DNA of 64,000 nt, from positions 558,001 to 622,000 of the forward strand of contig NZ_CP016438.1 of the NCBI RefSeq assembly GCF_001685355.1. Reading direction: 5' to 3'. Source of the DNA: Streptomyces lincolnensis (GTDB lineage Bacteria > Actinomycetota > Actinomycetes > Streptomycetales > Streptomycetaceae). Under the pieces are notes generated by a model. That model was not told the origin of the DNA. It did no database searches and saw only the letters and a list, made by a program, of their open reading frames with translations. Numbering within the stretch: position 1 is the first letter of the stretch; every line of letters begins with the position of its first letter. Positions 1-10,556 of this stretch are shown here, in pieces. Both the position numbers and the translations under genes were made by a program.

Positions 1-1
1 G

Positions 2-1516
2 GTGCGGTACACGCTCGCCGGGAACCTGCTGGGCGTCGACAGCCTGACGGCCGCGTTCACCTACAGCAGCGAGGCGCTCGCCATGATCCCCGCCGAGCCC
101 CCGTCGCGGACCTGGGTGTGGGCGGCGGCCACCCACGTCCTGACGGCACGCCAGGTCGGGGAGAACGCCACCGCGCTCAAGGTCGCCCGGCAGGCCCTGC
201 GGGCCGCCGAGGAACTGGAGGTACCCGACGCCCGGGCCGACCTCCTCGTCTCCCTGGCCACCCTCGAAGGCGGCGGACGGCGGACGGACGAAGGCCGCAA
301 ACGGCTGAAGGAGGCCCGCGACATCGCGCGCGGCGCGGGCAACGCCCTGGTGGAGCTGCGCGCGCTGTTCAACCTGGCCGTCGGCTGCTACGAGTCGGGC
401 CGTCTGGACGAGTGCCTGCCCTGGCTCACCGAGGGGCTGGACCGGGCCCGTCGCGCGGGACTGCTGTCGTCGCTGTATCCGCTGGAGATGCGCTACCTGC
501 GGCTGTTGGTGCTGTACACACTGGGCCGGTGGGACGAGTGCCTGCGCGCGGCGCGCACCGATGCCGAGGTGCTGCCGGCGGCCGGCGGCTACACGGCCGG
601 ACCCGCGTGGTACGTGGAGATCGCGCGCGGTGACCTCACGGCGGCCGACCGTGCCGCGGCCCTGCTGGAGCAGCCGTTCGACTGGATGGCCACGCTCGTC
701 TCGGGCGTCGTGCTGACCGACGCGGCGGCCCAGCGGGGCGAGCCGGAGGCCGCCGTGGCGCGGGTGCGGTCCTCCGTCGAGGCCCTCACCGACGAGGCGG
801 GCCTCGTCCCGGACGTCACCGTCCGGCTGGCCGCCCTCGCCTTGGCCGCGGTCGCCGACCGGGCCGCCGAACGCCGGCTCGCCGGTGACGAGACGCAGGC
901 CCGCCACTGGGCGCAGACGGCGACCGAACTGCGCGACCTGGCCCGCGCCACCGCCGCGCACGGCGAGAGCGGTATACCGCAGGGGCCCGAGGGCCAGGCG
1001 TGGCTGGCGCGGGCCGAGGCGGAGTGGGTGCGAGCCGCGTCGGGACCGGACCCGGAGGCCTGGGGCCGAGCGGTCACCGCGTTCGGCTTCGGCGACGTGT
1101 ACGAGCGGGCGCGCTGCCAACTGCGATTCGCTGAGGCCCTGTTGGCGACCGACCGGCGCGAGGAGGCCGCCGTCGAGGCCCGCGCCGCCCGCGAGACGGC
1201 CGCCCGCCTGGCCGCCACTCCCCTGGTGGAGCAGCTCGACGCCCTGATCCGCCGCGGCCGCCTGGCCGACACCGCTCCCTCCGACACCCGCCCCACCGTC
1301 CTCACCGCCCGCGAGGAGGACGTCCTGCGCCTCCTCGCCCTCGGCCGCAGCAACCGCCAGATCGGCGAGGAACTCTTCATCACCGGCAAGACCGCCAGCG
1401 TCCACGTCTCCAACATCCTCGCCAAACTCTCCGCCACCAGCCGCACGGAAGCGGTGGCCATCGCCTACCGCCAGGGCCTGATCACCCCCGAGCCGACCGG
1501 GTCCGGCCGGGGCTGA
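2..1516 (+). CDS. LuxR-family transcriptional regulator, 5' end missing
   Basis: Only the C-terminal part of the protein lies in the window; the reading frame is open to the left edge, so the GTG at position 2 is probably internal. About 430 residues are alpha-helical, Ala/Leu/Arg-rich and TPR-like, as in large LAL-type regulators whose AAA+ ATPase domain precedes such a region. The last about 65 residues are a GerE/LuxR helix-turn-helix, with LTAREEDVLRLLALGRSNRQ followed by IGEELFITGKTASVHVSNIL. The protein would bind DNA through this domain. The inducer and targets cannot be told from here. Confidence 0.85.
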   Translation: MRYTLAGNLLGVDSLTAAFTYSSEALAMIPAEPPSRTWVWAAATHVLTARQVGENATALKVARQALRAAEELEVPDARADLLVSLATLEGGGRRTDEGRKRLKEARDIARGAGNALVELRALFNLAVGCYESGRLDECLPWLTEGLDRARRAGLLSSLYPLEMRYLRLLVLYTLGRWDECLRAARTDAEVLPAAGGYTAGPAWYVEIARGDLTAADRAAALLEQPFDWMATLVSGVVLTDAAAQRGEPEAAVARVRSSVEALTDEAGLVPDVTVRLAALALAAVADRAAERRLAGDETQARHWAQTATELRDLARATAAHGESGIPQGPEGQAWLARAEAEWVRAASGPDPEAWGRAVTAFGFGDVYERARCQLRFAEALLATDRREEAAVEARAARETAARLAATPLVEQLDALIRRGRLADTAPSDTRPTVLTAREEDVLRLLALGRSNRQIGEELFITGKTASVHVSNILAKLSATSRTEAVAIAYRQGLITPEPTGSGRG

Positions 1517-1534
1517 GCCGCCAGGGCCCGGGCC

Positions 1535-2338
1535 TCACCCGCTGGGCACGGTGGGGAAACCGTCCGACGCGTCCGCCGGGCGGCCCGCTTCCCACACGCG
1601 CTCGAACTCGGCCTGGTAGTGCTCGTACCAGTGGCCGTCGCGCCCCGGTCGTAGCGTGAAGACCGCGTCGCCGCTGGCGGAACTGTGCGAGTACACGTCG
1701 ACGTGGATGACGCCTCGGGAGCGTCCCGCGTCCAGCAGCACCAGTCCGAAGGCAGGGACGAACGGCAGGAAGCGCACTTCGATCCGGCCCGACGGCCCTG
1801 CCCTGTCCGCGAGTTCGCGCAGCAGGTCCACGGAGGGGCGCAGCCGGTTCAGATACACCTCGGGACGGTCGGGCAGCGTGCTGCGTCGAGCGGCCTCCAC
1901 CGGCGCGGTGGTGTGCGGATCGATGACAGCGATCCTGATCACCGCTCCGGCGGCCGCCCGGCGCTCCAGTTCGTCGACGAGATTGCGCAGCGTGCGCCCA
2001 AGGGTCACCCCCATGACCCTGATGTCCTGGGCCTCCCGCACCTGCTGAAGGACCTCCGGTTTGTCTCCGCTGAGGAAGTCCTCCGCGGAGATGTTCCCCC
2101 GGCCGCCCGCTCTCACCCGCGCGGCCAGATCGGCCACTTGGCGTCTGCTGCCCAGCAGACTGCCGGCCAGGAGAGCCAGGGTCGCCAGGGTGGCGGCGGA
2201 CAGCACGTCGTCACTGGCCCAGTTGAACGCGCCCAGCACGGCCAGGGTCAGGGACAGGAGCGCTGTCACATAGATTTCCAGGTTCTGGCCTGCGGAGAGA
2301 TCGTCGCGTACCCGCCGGAGAAGACGCATGCCCGACAT
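1535..2338 (-). CDS. Membrane-anchored protein of unknown function
   Basis: A 267-residue protein with two hydrophobic helices near the N terminus (about residues 22-40 and 47-63), then a cytoplasmic-looking domain of about 190 residues. The soluble part includes the segments IRVMGVTLGRTLRNLVDELE and IRIAVIDPHTTAP, and an alternating alpha/beta pattern that resembles phospholipase-D-like folds but has no HKD motif, so I assign no activity. It is convergent with the LuxR gene and ends 18 bp from it. It lies upstream of the SGNH lipoprotein end with a separate start (ATG, 2338). Confidence 0.7.
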   Translation of the reverse strand: MSGMRLLRRVRDDLSAGQNLEIYVTALLSLTLAVLGAFNWASDDVLSAATLATLALLAGSLLGSRRQVADLAARVRAGGRGNISAEDFLSGDKPEVLQQVREAQDIRVMGVTLGRTLRNLVDELERRAAAGAVIRIAVIDPHTTAPVEAARRSTLPDRPEVYLNRLRPSVDLLRELADRAGPSGRIEVRFLPFVPAFGLVLLDAGRSRGVIHVDVYSHSSASGDAVFTLRPGRDGHWYEHYQAEFERVWEAGRPADASDGFPTVPSG

Positions 2339-2374
2339 GATCGGGACCCGTGTGCTCGGCCGTCAATGAGGGGA

Positions 2375-3583
2375 TCAGCCCGCGCAGTCGAGGCTTTTCA
2401 GGTCGACGGCGTCGGCCATCGCCTGCATGCCCTTGTCGTTGGGGTGGAGGTGGTCGCCGCCGTCGAAGGCGGGGAGGATGCGTTCGGGGTCGTAGGGGCT
2501 GCGGAGGACGCGGTCGAAGTCGGTGACGGCGTCGAACTCGCCGCTGTCGCGGAGGTAGGCGTTGACGTCCCGGCGGACGGCTTCGGCGGCGGGGCTCCAT
2601 TCGGACCAGCCCTTGAAGGGGGCGACGGTGGCCGCGACGACGCAGGTGCCGGCGGCGTGGGCGCGTTCGGCGATCGTCCGGTAGCCGTCGATGAGGTCGT
2701 CGGCGGTGATGCCGGGGGCGGCCTTGATGTCGTTCACGCCCTCGAAGAGGAAGACCGTGCGCAGGCCCGGCTGGGAGAGGACGTCGCGGTCGAGGCGGTT
2801 CAGGGCGCTCGGTCCGCCGCCGTCGGTGAGGACCTTGTTGCTGGAGATGCCCGCGTTGGCGACGCCCTTGATGTCGGTGTCCGCGCGGTTCAGGCGCCGG
2901 GCCAGATAGTCGGGCCAGCGGCGGTTGGTGTCGGTGGTGGACTGCCAGCCGTCCGTGATGGAGTCGCCGAGGGCGGCGACCGCGCCGGTGCCGGGGGCCG
3001 CCCGGACGGAGACGGCGTCGAGGTAGAACCAGGATCCCATGGTCCGCGTCCAGGCCGCGGCGCCCTCCTCGGCGGTGTGGCCACGGGCACCGGTGTACGA
3101 GGTCTGCATGGCCAACCAGTGGCCGGTCACCGGGCCGGTCGCGTCCGGTGTGTCGAAGCTGATCACCAGGTCGGTCGTGTCGGGCAGCCGGCCGGGCAGC
3201 GGATCGCTGAAGACGCTCTCCCCGGCGGGCACGGTGACGGAGCGGGCGCCGTCGAAGGTCAGCGGCCGGTTGCTGCCGCGGACCAGCGCGGCGCCCTCTT
3301 TCCGGAGGCCCGCGTGGACGCCGTCGAAGGTCACGGGCCGGTCCCCGAAGGCGTTGGACAGCCGGATCCGCAGATCGTGGCCGCCGACGCTGGTGCGGAC
3401 GACGAGCCGGTGGCCGCGGTCGGCGGCGGCCTCGTCCATGCGGGCGGCGCTCGACGCCCAGGTGACGACTCCGTCGGGCGGGGTGGGCGCCTCGGCCGGT
3501 GTGGGGGTCCTGCTCTGGCAGGCGGAGACCGCCGCCAGCAGCACGGCGGCCAACGGCCAGGCGAGCGCCGACCGCGCCCTCAC
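2375..3583 (-). CDS. SGNH/GDSL-family lipoprotein esterase
   Basis: A 402-residue predicted lipoprotein. The N terminus MRARSALAWPLAAVLLAAVS is a type II signal with the lipobox Cys at residue 22. A beta-sandwich-like domain follows (about residues 40-180), then an SGNH hydrolase with block I VAALGDSITDGW (Ser nucleophile), block III-like FEGVNDI and block V HPND (Asp/His). The GTG start overlaps the stop of the upstream GH95 gene by 4 bases (GTGA), so the two are translationally coupled. Family members are carbohydrate or acyl esterases. Cotranscription with GH27 and GH95 suggests removal of acetyl groups from plant glycan side chains; that is inference. Confidence 0.85.
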   Translation of the reverse strand: MRARSALAWPLAAVLLAAVSACQSRTPTPAEAPTPPDGVVTWASSAARMDEAAADRGHRLVVRTSVGGHDLRIRLSNAFGDRPVTFDGVHAGLRKEGAALVRGSNRPLTFDGARSVTVPAGESVFSDPLPGRLPDTTDLVISFDTPDATGPVTGHWLAMQTSYTGARGHTAEEGAAAWTRTMGSWFYLDAVSVRAAPGTGAVAALGDSITDGWQSTTDTNRRWPDYLARRLNRADTDIKGVANAGISSNKVLTDGGGPSALNRLDRDVLSQPGLRTVFLFEGVNDIKAAPGITADDLIDGYRTIAERAHAAGTCVVAATVAPFKGWSEWSPAAEAVRRDVNAYLRDSGEFDAVTDFDRVLRSPYDPERILPAFDGGDHLHPNDKGMQAMADAVDLKSLDCAG

Positions 3584-5943
3584 CGGGTGAAGTCCTTCAG
3601 CGTCACGGACGCGCCGGGCTTCAGACGCACGGTCCGGGTCGTCCCGCCGTACGCCACCGTCGTGGTCCGGCCGCCCACGCTGCGGATCCGTGCCCGGGTC
3701 GGCCGGCCGTCCCGCCAGTGCAGGTCGACGACGAAGCCGCCGCGGGCGCCGGCGCCGGTGAGGGACCCGGAGCGGGCCCAGGCCTCGGGCAGCGCGGGCA
3801 GGAGTTCGACATGGCCGGGGCGGGAGTAGACGAGCATCTCGATCGCCGCGGCGGGGGTGCCGAAGTTGGCGTCGATCTGGAAGACGCCGTTGCCCTCGCC
3901 CAGTTCGTAGATGTCGAACAGGTTGAAGGCGGTGCCGTTGCCGCCGTCGATGGAGGGGCGCAGGTTGTTCACGATCAATTGGTAGGCCTTCTCGGGGTTC
4001 TTCAAACGGGCCCAGCACAGACTGCGCCAGGCGTTGGCCCAGCCGAAGCTCTCCGTGCCGCGGGCGGTGAGGAGTGCGGTGGCGCCGGCCACGATGTCGT
4101 CGGGGGTGGAGCCGTCGGGCCGGATCCGGTCGCCGGGGAAGAGGCCGACGAGCGGGGACAGGTGCCGGTGGGTGGTCTCGCCGAGGTTGTCCGGGGACAT
4201 CCACTCCTCCAGCCAGCCGGTCGTCGGGCTCACCCGCGGCAGGTACAGCTTCTTGCGGAGGGAGGCGATGGTGTCGGCGAAGGCGGCGTCCTTCCCCAGT
4301 TCCGCCGAGGCGACGCAGTAGTTGCCGAAAAGCGTCCACACCAGCTCCTGGGCGTAGGTGATGCCCTTGGCGTCGAGCGGACCGTGCTCCGGGGACCAGT
4401 CGCTGTCGGCGATCAGGACCTCCCGCGCGGTACCCGGCGGCGTGGTGGTGAGCAACCGCGCCTCCCAGAACTCGCACGCGCCCTTCAGCAGCGGGTAGAT
4501 CCTCTCCAGATGGGATGACGACCGGGTGAACTCGTAGTGTTCCCACAGCGTGTTGCACATCCAGGCGTTGCCCGCGGGGTGCCACCACCAGCCGTTGCCG
4601 CCGTGCGGGTTGGTGGAGATGGCGAGGGTCCAGCCGGCGTTCTTGCCGCTGGAGTTGCGGTAGCGGTTGCGGGGGTCGTTGAAGAGCCGCCGGGTGAGGT
4701 CCGTCCAGGACGGCAGCTGGGCGAGGCAGTAGTCGGTGAGGGCGTCGAAGCAGGCGGACAGGCCCGCGCGGTCGGCCATCCAGTAGTTCATCTGGATGTT
4801 GATGTCGGTGTGGTAGTCGCCCATCCAGGCCGGGTCGTTGCCGTCGAGCCACAGCCCCTGGAGGTTGAGCGGCAGGCTGCCGCGGGAGCCGGCGATCATC
4901 AGGTAGCGGCCGAACTGGAGGTAGGCGGCCTCCAGTTCGGGATCGGGCACTCCGTCCCGGGAACGCGCTTTGAGCCGTTCCCAGGTGTCCAGGGAGCGCT
5001 GTTCGTCGGTGGACTCGCCGAGTGAGACGTCCAGTTGTCCGAACAGGGAGCGGTGGTCGGCGACATGGGTGCGCAGGAGGGTCGCCGCCGGGTGCGCGGC
5101 GGCGGCACGGACCTTGGTGCGGGCCAGCCGTTCGGGGTCGAGGGACGGGTCGCGGTAGCCGGTCGAGGCGTCGGGCGCGTAGTTGGTGCCGCCGCTGACC
5201 ACGACGGTGAGTTCCGTGCAACCGGCGAAGGAGATCCGCGGGCCGTCGACCACGACACGGCCGCCCTCGCCGTGCGCGGTGACCGCGGCGCCGTAGCGCA
5301 GTCCGTTGGGGAAGGCGGCGCCGAAGGAGAGCGCGGGATCCTCGCCGTGGGTGCCTTCCAGGGTGACGGTTCCGGTGTGGTGGCCGCCGCCGCTCTGCGT
5401 GAAGTGCAGCATGATGACGTCGTCGGGGCGGCTGGCGAACAGCTGCCGTCGGTAGGTCACGCGGGAGCGGACGTACGACGTCGTCACCACACCCCGGTCG
5501 AGGTCGAGGGTGCGGCGGTAGCCGGAGACCGCGGACAGGTCGTGGTCGGGGAGGTCGACGGTGAGGCGGGAGAGCAGGGTGAAGGATCCGAAGTCGTCAC
5601 GGCCGTAGGGGAACTGGCCGTCGGCGTCGAGGGAGTCGTTGAGGCCGCCGGTCCACAGGGTGGCGTCGGTGATCAGGAGGACCTCACGGCCGGGGTCGTT
5701 GCCCGCGAGGGCGCCGAGCCGGCCGTTGCCGAGGGGCAGGCCCTGTTCGATCATCGACCGGTCGTCGGCGGGGGCCCGCCACCACAGCCGGTGGCGGGGG
5801 CTGCCGGTGACCTCGGCCTGGTCGTCCGGCCTTCGGGGTGCGGCGGTGGCGGTGAACGCGGGGAGGCCGGCGAGGGCTCCGGTGGTCGCCGCGAGGGCGA
5901 GGAGGCTGCGTCTGTCGAGCCGGGCTGCGGGGTCAGTGGCCAT
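3580..5943 (-). CDS. Glycoside hydrolase family 95 (alpha-L-fucosidase-like), secreted
   Basis: A 787-residue protein with a Tat-type signal (LDRRSLLALAATTGALAGLP). The N-terminal beta domain carries LPLGNGRLGALAGNDPGREV, and the (alpha/alpha)6 domain carries NLQGLWLDGN then DYHTDINIQMNYW, the signature region of GH95. SPEHG near the middle matches the place of the general-acid Glu. Where the well-studied bifidobacterial enzyme has Asn-x-Asn, this protein has Asp-x-Asn (DIN), so specificity may differ (alpha-1,2-fucose, L-galactose or another residue). It sits 24 bp after the GH27 gene and overlaps the SGNH gene, so it is the middle gene of an operon. Confidence 0.88.
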   Translation of the reverse strand: MATDPAARLDRRSLLALAATTGALAGLPAFTATAAPRRPDDQAEVTGSPRHRLWWRAPADDRSMIEQGLPLGNGRLGALAGNDPGREVLLITDATLWTGGLNDSLDADGQFPYGRDDFGSFTLLSRLTVDLPDHDLSAVSGYRRTLDLDRGVVTTSYVRSRVTYRRQLFASRPDDVIMLHFTQSGGGHHTGTVTLEGTHGEDPALSFGAAFPNGLRYGAAVTAHGEGGRVVVDGPRISFAGCTELTVVVSGGTNYAPDASTGYRDPSLDPERLARTKVRAAAAHPAATLLRTHVADHRSLFGQLDVSLGESTDEQRSLDTWERLKARSRDGVPDPELEAAYLQFGRYLMIAGSRGSLPLNLQGLWLDGNDPAWMGDYHTDINIQMNYWMADRAGLSACFDALTDYCLAQLPSWTDLTRRLFNDPRNRYRNSSGKNAGWTLAISTNPHGGNGWWWHPAGNAWMCNTLWEHYEFTRSSSHLERIYPLLKGACEFWEARLLTTTPPGTAREVLIADSDWSPEHGPLDAKGITYAQELVWTLFGNYCVASAELGKDAAFADTIASLRKKLYLPRVSPTTGWLEEWMSPDNLGETTHRHLSPLVGLFPGDRIRPDGSTPDDIVAGATALLTARGTESFGWANAWRSLCWARLKNPEKAYQLIVNNLRPSIDGGNGTAFNLFDIYELGEGNGVFQIDANFGTPAAAIEMLVYSRPGHVELLPALPEAWARSGSLTGAGARGGFVVDLHWRDGRPTRARIRSVGGRTTTVAYGGTTRTVRLKPGASVTLKDFTR

Positions 5944-5967
5944 GGGGGGCTCCGGGGGCTCGGTCGG

Positions 5968-7812
5968 TCAGGACGGCTGGGGGACGTCGATGCGGTCGAT
6001 GTCCGGGGCGTAGCCCGTGCCGCTGTCGAAGGTGATCGTGTTGGCGCCCTTCTTCAGCGTGACGGGCACGCTGATCGTCTCGACGGTGCCCCAGTCGCCG
6101 GTGGCGGGGAACTTGTGACGCCCGGGGCCGCCGTCGTTGGCGAAGACGTCGACGGAGCGGGCGTCGCCGCTGACGTAGGCGACCTTGATCCAGTAGGTGC
6201 CCGCCCTGGCCGCGACGATGTCGTTGAAGCGGAGCTTGCCGCCGAGGTAGAGGTTGCCGACCTTGCGGCCCCCGGAGCAGGTGGAGCAGTCGGCGACGGA
6301 GGCGTTGCCGGTGCGGGTGTTGGTGGCGGACTCGGCCTCGTGGACGGTCCGGGCGAGGGCGCCGCCGCGCGGGGTGACGGTGAACAGGCGGGAGCCGTGG
6401 GCCGGCAGGGCCTGGGTGATGCGGCCGCGGTGGGTGCCGAGGTTCTCGTGGTTCCACAGGTCCCGCACGGTCGCGGTGCCGGTGAAGCCGAGCGTGGACC
6501 AGTCGGCGGTGACGGCGGCGGGGGCGTCGGCGAGGTTGAACAGGGCGACGGTGTAGGTGCCATCGGGGTTCTTCGTGGCCCACACCTGCTGGGGGTCGGA
6601 GGCGGTGACGGGGCGTGCGGGCGGGCTGTCGCCCTGGTTGAGGGCGATGACCTCGCGGTTGGTCAGCAGGGACAGGCCGTAGGAGTCGAGGCGGGTGAGG
6701 TCGTCGCCGGTGTAGAGCGGTGACTTGGCGATGGCCCACAAGGTGGCGTAGCTCTGCCGTTCGGCCTTGGTCAGGCCGTCCATCTCGCCGTTGCCGACGT
6801 CGAGGGAGTCGAGGTCGTTCCAGCCGCCGGGGCCGGCGTGCCGGGTCCAGGCGGGGGTGTCGTCCCAGCGGTCGTCGACGGAGTTCTCCCAGCTTACGAG
6901 TGTGTTGCAGTAGCACTCGACGTCGGTGTCGATGCGCCAGCCCTGGGAGTACCTCTTCCAGTCGGCGGCATGCCCGATGTCGAGGGACCAGGACACTTCG
7001 AGGTGGATGGGACGGCCGGTGGCGGCGATGGCCCGGTTCCAGGCGGCCACGTCGGCGACGTTGTCGTACTGCTCGCCGCTCTTGCCCGAGCCGGGGCCGA
7101 CGCCGTCGAGCTTGAGGAAGTCGTAGCCCCAGTCGGCGACCAGCTGGGCCTGGGAGTCTATGTACTTGGCGGTGCAGGGGCGGGAGAAGTCGAGCTTGTA
7201 GGAGCTGTCCCAGCCGTTGGTGGTGCGCAGGTCGTCGTACACGATGTCGGCGGTGGTGCAGCCGTCGGCGTTCAGGATCGGCGACTCGCCGTTGTTGTAC
7301 GCCTCCTTCTCCAGGCCCGCCGGCAGGTAGATGCCGGCCTTGAGGCCCTTGGCGTGGATGCGGTCGGCGACGGCCTTCATGCCGCTGGGGAAGCGGGCCG
7401 GGTCGGCCTTCTGGCGGGCGTACCGGTCGAACCCGGGCTTCCAGGCGTTGTCGCGCCACCAGCCGGCGTCGATGTTGACGTACTCGTAGCCGTACTTCTT
7501 CAGTCTGGCGGCCATCGCGTCGGCCTGCTTGAGGACGTTCGCCTCGGTCAGGTAGCTGTAGTCGCCGTCCGGGTTGAGGCCCGGGTACTTGGACGACTGC
7601 ATGCTCCAGCTCGACCAGCCCATGTAGGGCTTCGCCGCGAGTGCCGGGCCGGCGCTCGCGGCGGGGACGGCGGTGGTCCCGGTGCGGGCGGCGGGGGCCG
7701 TGGTGCCGCTGTGGGCGGCCGGGCCGATGGTGGCGAACCCGGCGGCGAGGGCCAGGACCAGCACGGCTCTCAGCGGGCGTGCGGGCAGGACGGCGTACGA
7801 GGATGACCGCAT
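5968..7812 (-). CDS. Glycoside hydrolase family 27 (alpha-galactosidase-like) with C-terminal CBM
   Basis: A 614-residue secreted enzyme. The ATG at 7812 is chosen because AGGAGG lies just upstream; longer in-frame starts lack a ribosome site. After the signal peptide comes a GH27 TIM barrel: KPYMGWSSW at the start, YVNIDAGWW, the nucleophile motif DFLKLDGVG (Asp about 236) and the acid/base region WRIDTDVE (Asp about 295). The C-terminal about 130 residues (from VHEAESATNTRTGNAS) look like a CBM35/CBM6 carbohydrate-binding domain. GH27 members release alpha-D-galactose, and some release beta-L-arabinopyranose. It is the first gene of the GH27-GH95-SGNH operon, directly downstream of a ROK regulator. 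Confidence 0.9.
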   Translation of the reverse strand: MRSSSYAVLPARPLRAVLVLALAAGFATIGPAAHSGTTAPAARTGTTAVPAASAGPALAAKPYMGWSSWSMQSSKYPGLNPDGDYSYLTEANVLKQADAMAARLKKYGYEYVNIDAGWWRDNAWKPGFDRYARQKADPARFPSGMKAVADRIHAKGLKAGIYLPAGLEKEAYNNGESPILNADGCTTADIVYDDLRTTNGWDSSYKLDFSRPCTAKYIDSQAQLVADWGYDFLKLDGVGPGSGKSGEQYDNVADVAAWNRAIAATGRPIHLEVSWSLDIGHAADWKRYSQGWRIDTDVECYCNTLVSWENSVDDRWDDTPAWTRHAGPGGWNDLDSLDVGNGEMDGLTKAERQSYATLWAIAKSPLYTGDDLTRLDSYGLSLLTNREVIALNQGDSPPARPVTASDPQQVWATKNPDGTYTVALFNLADAPAAVTADWSTLGFTGTATVRDLWNHENLGTHRGRITQALPAHGSRLFTVTPRGGALARTVHEAESATNTRTGNASVADCSTCSGGRKVGNLYLGGKLRFNDIVAARAGTYWIKVAYVSGDARSVDVFANDGGPGRHKFPATGDWGTVETISVPVTLKKGANTITFDSGTGYAPDIDRIDVPQPS

Positions 7813-7859
7813 GGGTCGTACCTCCTGGGTGTCGGCTCTGCGGGGGTTTGGTGAGATGG

Positions 7860-9041
7860 CTAGCTGTCGGCTCGGATGAAGGACTGGATGGCGGTGGCGG
7901 CGGCCCCGCGGGCCCATTCGGTGAAGGGCAGGGGCCGGGTGCGGACGTCGCAGCGGGCGGCGGACCCGAAGGCGGCCGCAGCGAAGGTGTCGCGGATCTG
8001 CTCGGCGAACAGGTCGTAGGCGGCGAGTCCCTCACCGGAGATGATCACGAGTTCGGGGCCGAGCAGATTGGCCACGGTGGCGATGCCGCGGCCGATGGCC
8101 TCGCCCGCTCTCGCGTACGCCTCGCGGGCTCCGGGGACGCCGCTGTGGGCGAGCCGTGCGGCCTCCGCGGAGTCGGCGACCTCCAGGCCGGTGGTCTCGC
8201 GGATCCGCCGGAGGATGGCGGCGTCTCCCGCGATCGCCTCCACGCAGCCGCGGTTGCCGCAGTGGCAGGGCGGCCCGGACGGGTCGACGGTCACATGGCC
8301 GATCTCACCGGCCACCCCGTGCGCGCCGGAGACCACCCGGCCGTGCACGACGAGACCGCAGCCGATGCCCGCTCCGACGGTCACCACGGCGAAGTCGGAC
8401 CGGCCCGCGCCGGCGCCGAACCACTGCTCGGCCACGGTCAGGGCGCGCACGTCGTTGTCCACGGTGACCGGCAACCCCGTGGTGGTGGCGGCGAGTTCGG
8501 CGAGCGGTACGTCGCGCCACTCCAGGAAGGGCGAGTAGCGGACGGTCCCCTCGCCCCGGTCTACGTCGCCGGAGACGGCGATGCCGAGGCCGTGGACACC
8601 GGCTCCTCCCTCGTCGGCCTCGTCGGCCTCGGCGCGCAGTTCGTGCACCAGGTCCGCGACGGCCGCGAGCACCGCCCCGAGGTCGCGGTCCGTCAGCGGC
8701 ACATGGCGGACGAGACGGATCCGGCAGCACAGGTCGGTGACCACCCCGATGATCTCGTCGCCGGTCACCTTGACGCCGACGAACAGCGCCCGCCCGCCGT
8801 CGACGCGTACGAGGGTCGCCGGCCGGCCGAGCGCGGGACGCGCCTCCTCGTCCGCGCCCTCCGTCAGGTACCCGGCCTCGATCAGCGGCCGCACCGCCTT
8901 GGTGACGGCGGCCGGGGACAGTCCGGCGCGCCGGGCCACCTCCAGACGGGTGAGGGGGCCCTGGGACAGCACGGTGGTGAAGATCTGCGAGGCGGCAGGC
9001 GTGTTGGCCGGGAACCTCTCGGTCCGGGGTGTCGGGAGCAT
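7860..9041 (-). CDS. ROK-family transcriptional repressor
   Basis: A 393-residue regulator: N-terminal winged helix (LTRLEVARRAGLSPAAVTKA), then a ROK sugar-kinase-like domain with the signature GVAGEIGHVTVDPSG and the zinc site CHCGNRGCVE. Such proteins bind a sugar or sugar phosphate and repress glycan-use genes, here most likely the GH27-GH95-SGNH operon that starts 47 bp downstream on the same strand. I choose the ATG at 9041 over a TTG at 9077 because that TTG is the first base of a clear -35 box (TTGACG); the -10 box lies between the two, leaving ATG almost at the transcript start. Confidence 0.9.
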   Translation of the reverse strand: MLPTPRTERFPANTPAASQIFTTVLSQGPLTRLEVARRAGLSPAAVTKAVRPLIEAGYLTEGADEEARPALGRPATLVRVDGGRALFVGVKVTGDEIIGVVTDLCCRIRLVRHVPLTDRDLGAVLAAVADLVHELRAEADEADEGGAGVHGLGIAVSGDVDRGEGTVRYSPFLEWRDVPLAELAATTTGLPVTVDNDVRALTVAEQWFGAGAGRSDFAVVTVGAGIGCGLVVHGRVVSGAHGVAGEIGHVTVDPSGPPCHCGNRGCVEAIAGDAAILRRIRETTGLEVADSAEAARLAHSGVPGAREAYARAGEAIGRGIATVANLLGPELVIISGEGLAAYDLFAEQIRDTFAAAAFGSAARCDVRTRPLPFTEWARGAAATAIQSFIRADS

Positions 9042-9048
9042 GTTCGGG

Positions 9049-9077
9049 AACCTAGGACTCTTCTTTTCCGCCGTCAA
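9049..9077 (-). promoter_or_regulatory. Promoter of the ROK gene, apparently leaderless
   Basis: On the minus strand TTGACG (9077-9072), a 17-nt spacer and TAGGTT (9054-9049) form a near-consensus vegetative promoter. Only 7 nt separate the -10 from the ATG at 9041, so transcription should begin at or next to the start codon. The arms GTTC and GAAC flank the start point and could be an operator. Confidence 0.7.
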
Positions 9078-9150
9078 TAAAAGAAACAGGATTCACCCGG
9101 CGGGCTCACAGGCAACTCGGGTGAGCCGCCGTCACAAGTGAACCAAATGA

Positions 9151-10443
<1,293 letters not shown>

Positions 10444-10556
10444 GCCCGAGCGGCCCGTCCTTCCCGGCTCCCGTCGCGTTCGGGAACCCGTGCGCCCTGG
10501 TGGACGTTGTCCGGACGACCCCGCGGGGTCCCGTACGACGACATCAGGGCGGCGCG

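Noticed and set aside
1685..3829. Long plus-strand open frame (714 codons) antisense to the membrane-protein and lipoprotein genes
   Set aside because: It is the complementary frame of real genes, rich in Gly/Val/Asp runs, and has no family motif; such frames are expected in DNA of this GC content. The same holds for the long frames at 3499-4518, 5035-6723, 11860-14154 (minus), 31856-33721 (minus) and 48476-51511.
9042..9077. TTG at 9077 as start of the ROK regulator
   Set aside because: The TTG is the beginning of the -35 hexamer and the -10 lies downstream of it, so it would not be in the mRNA.
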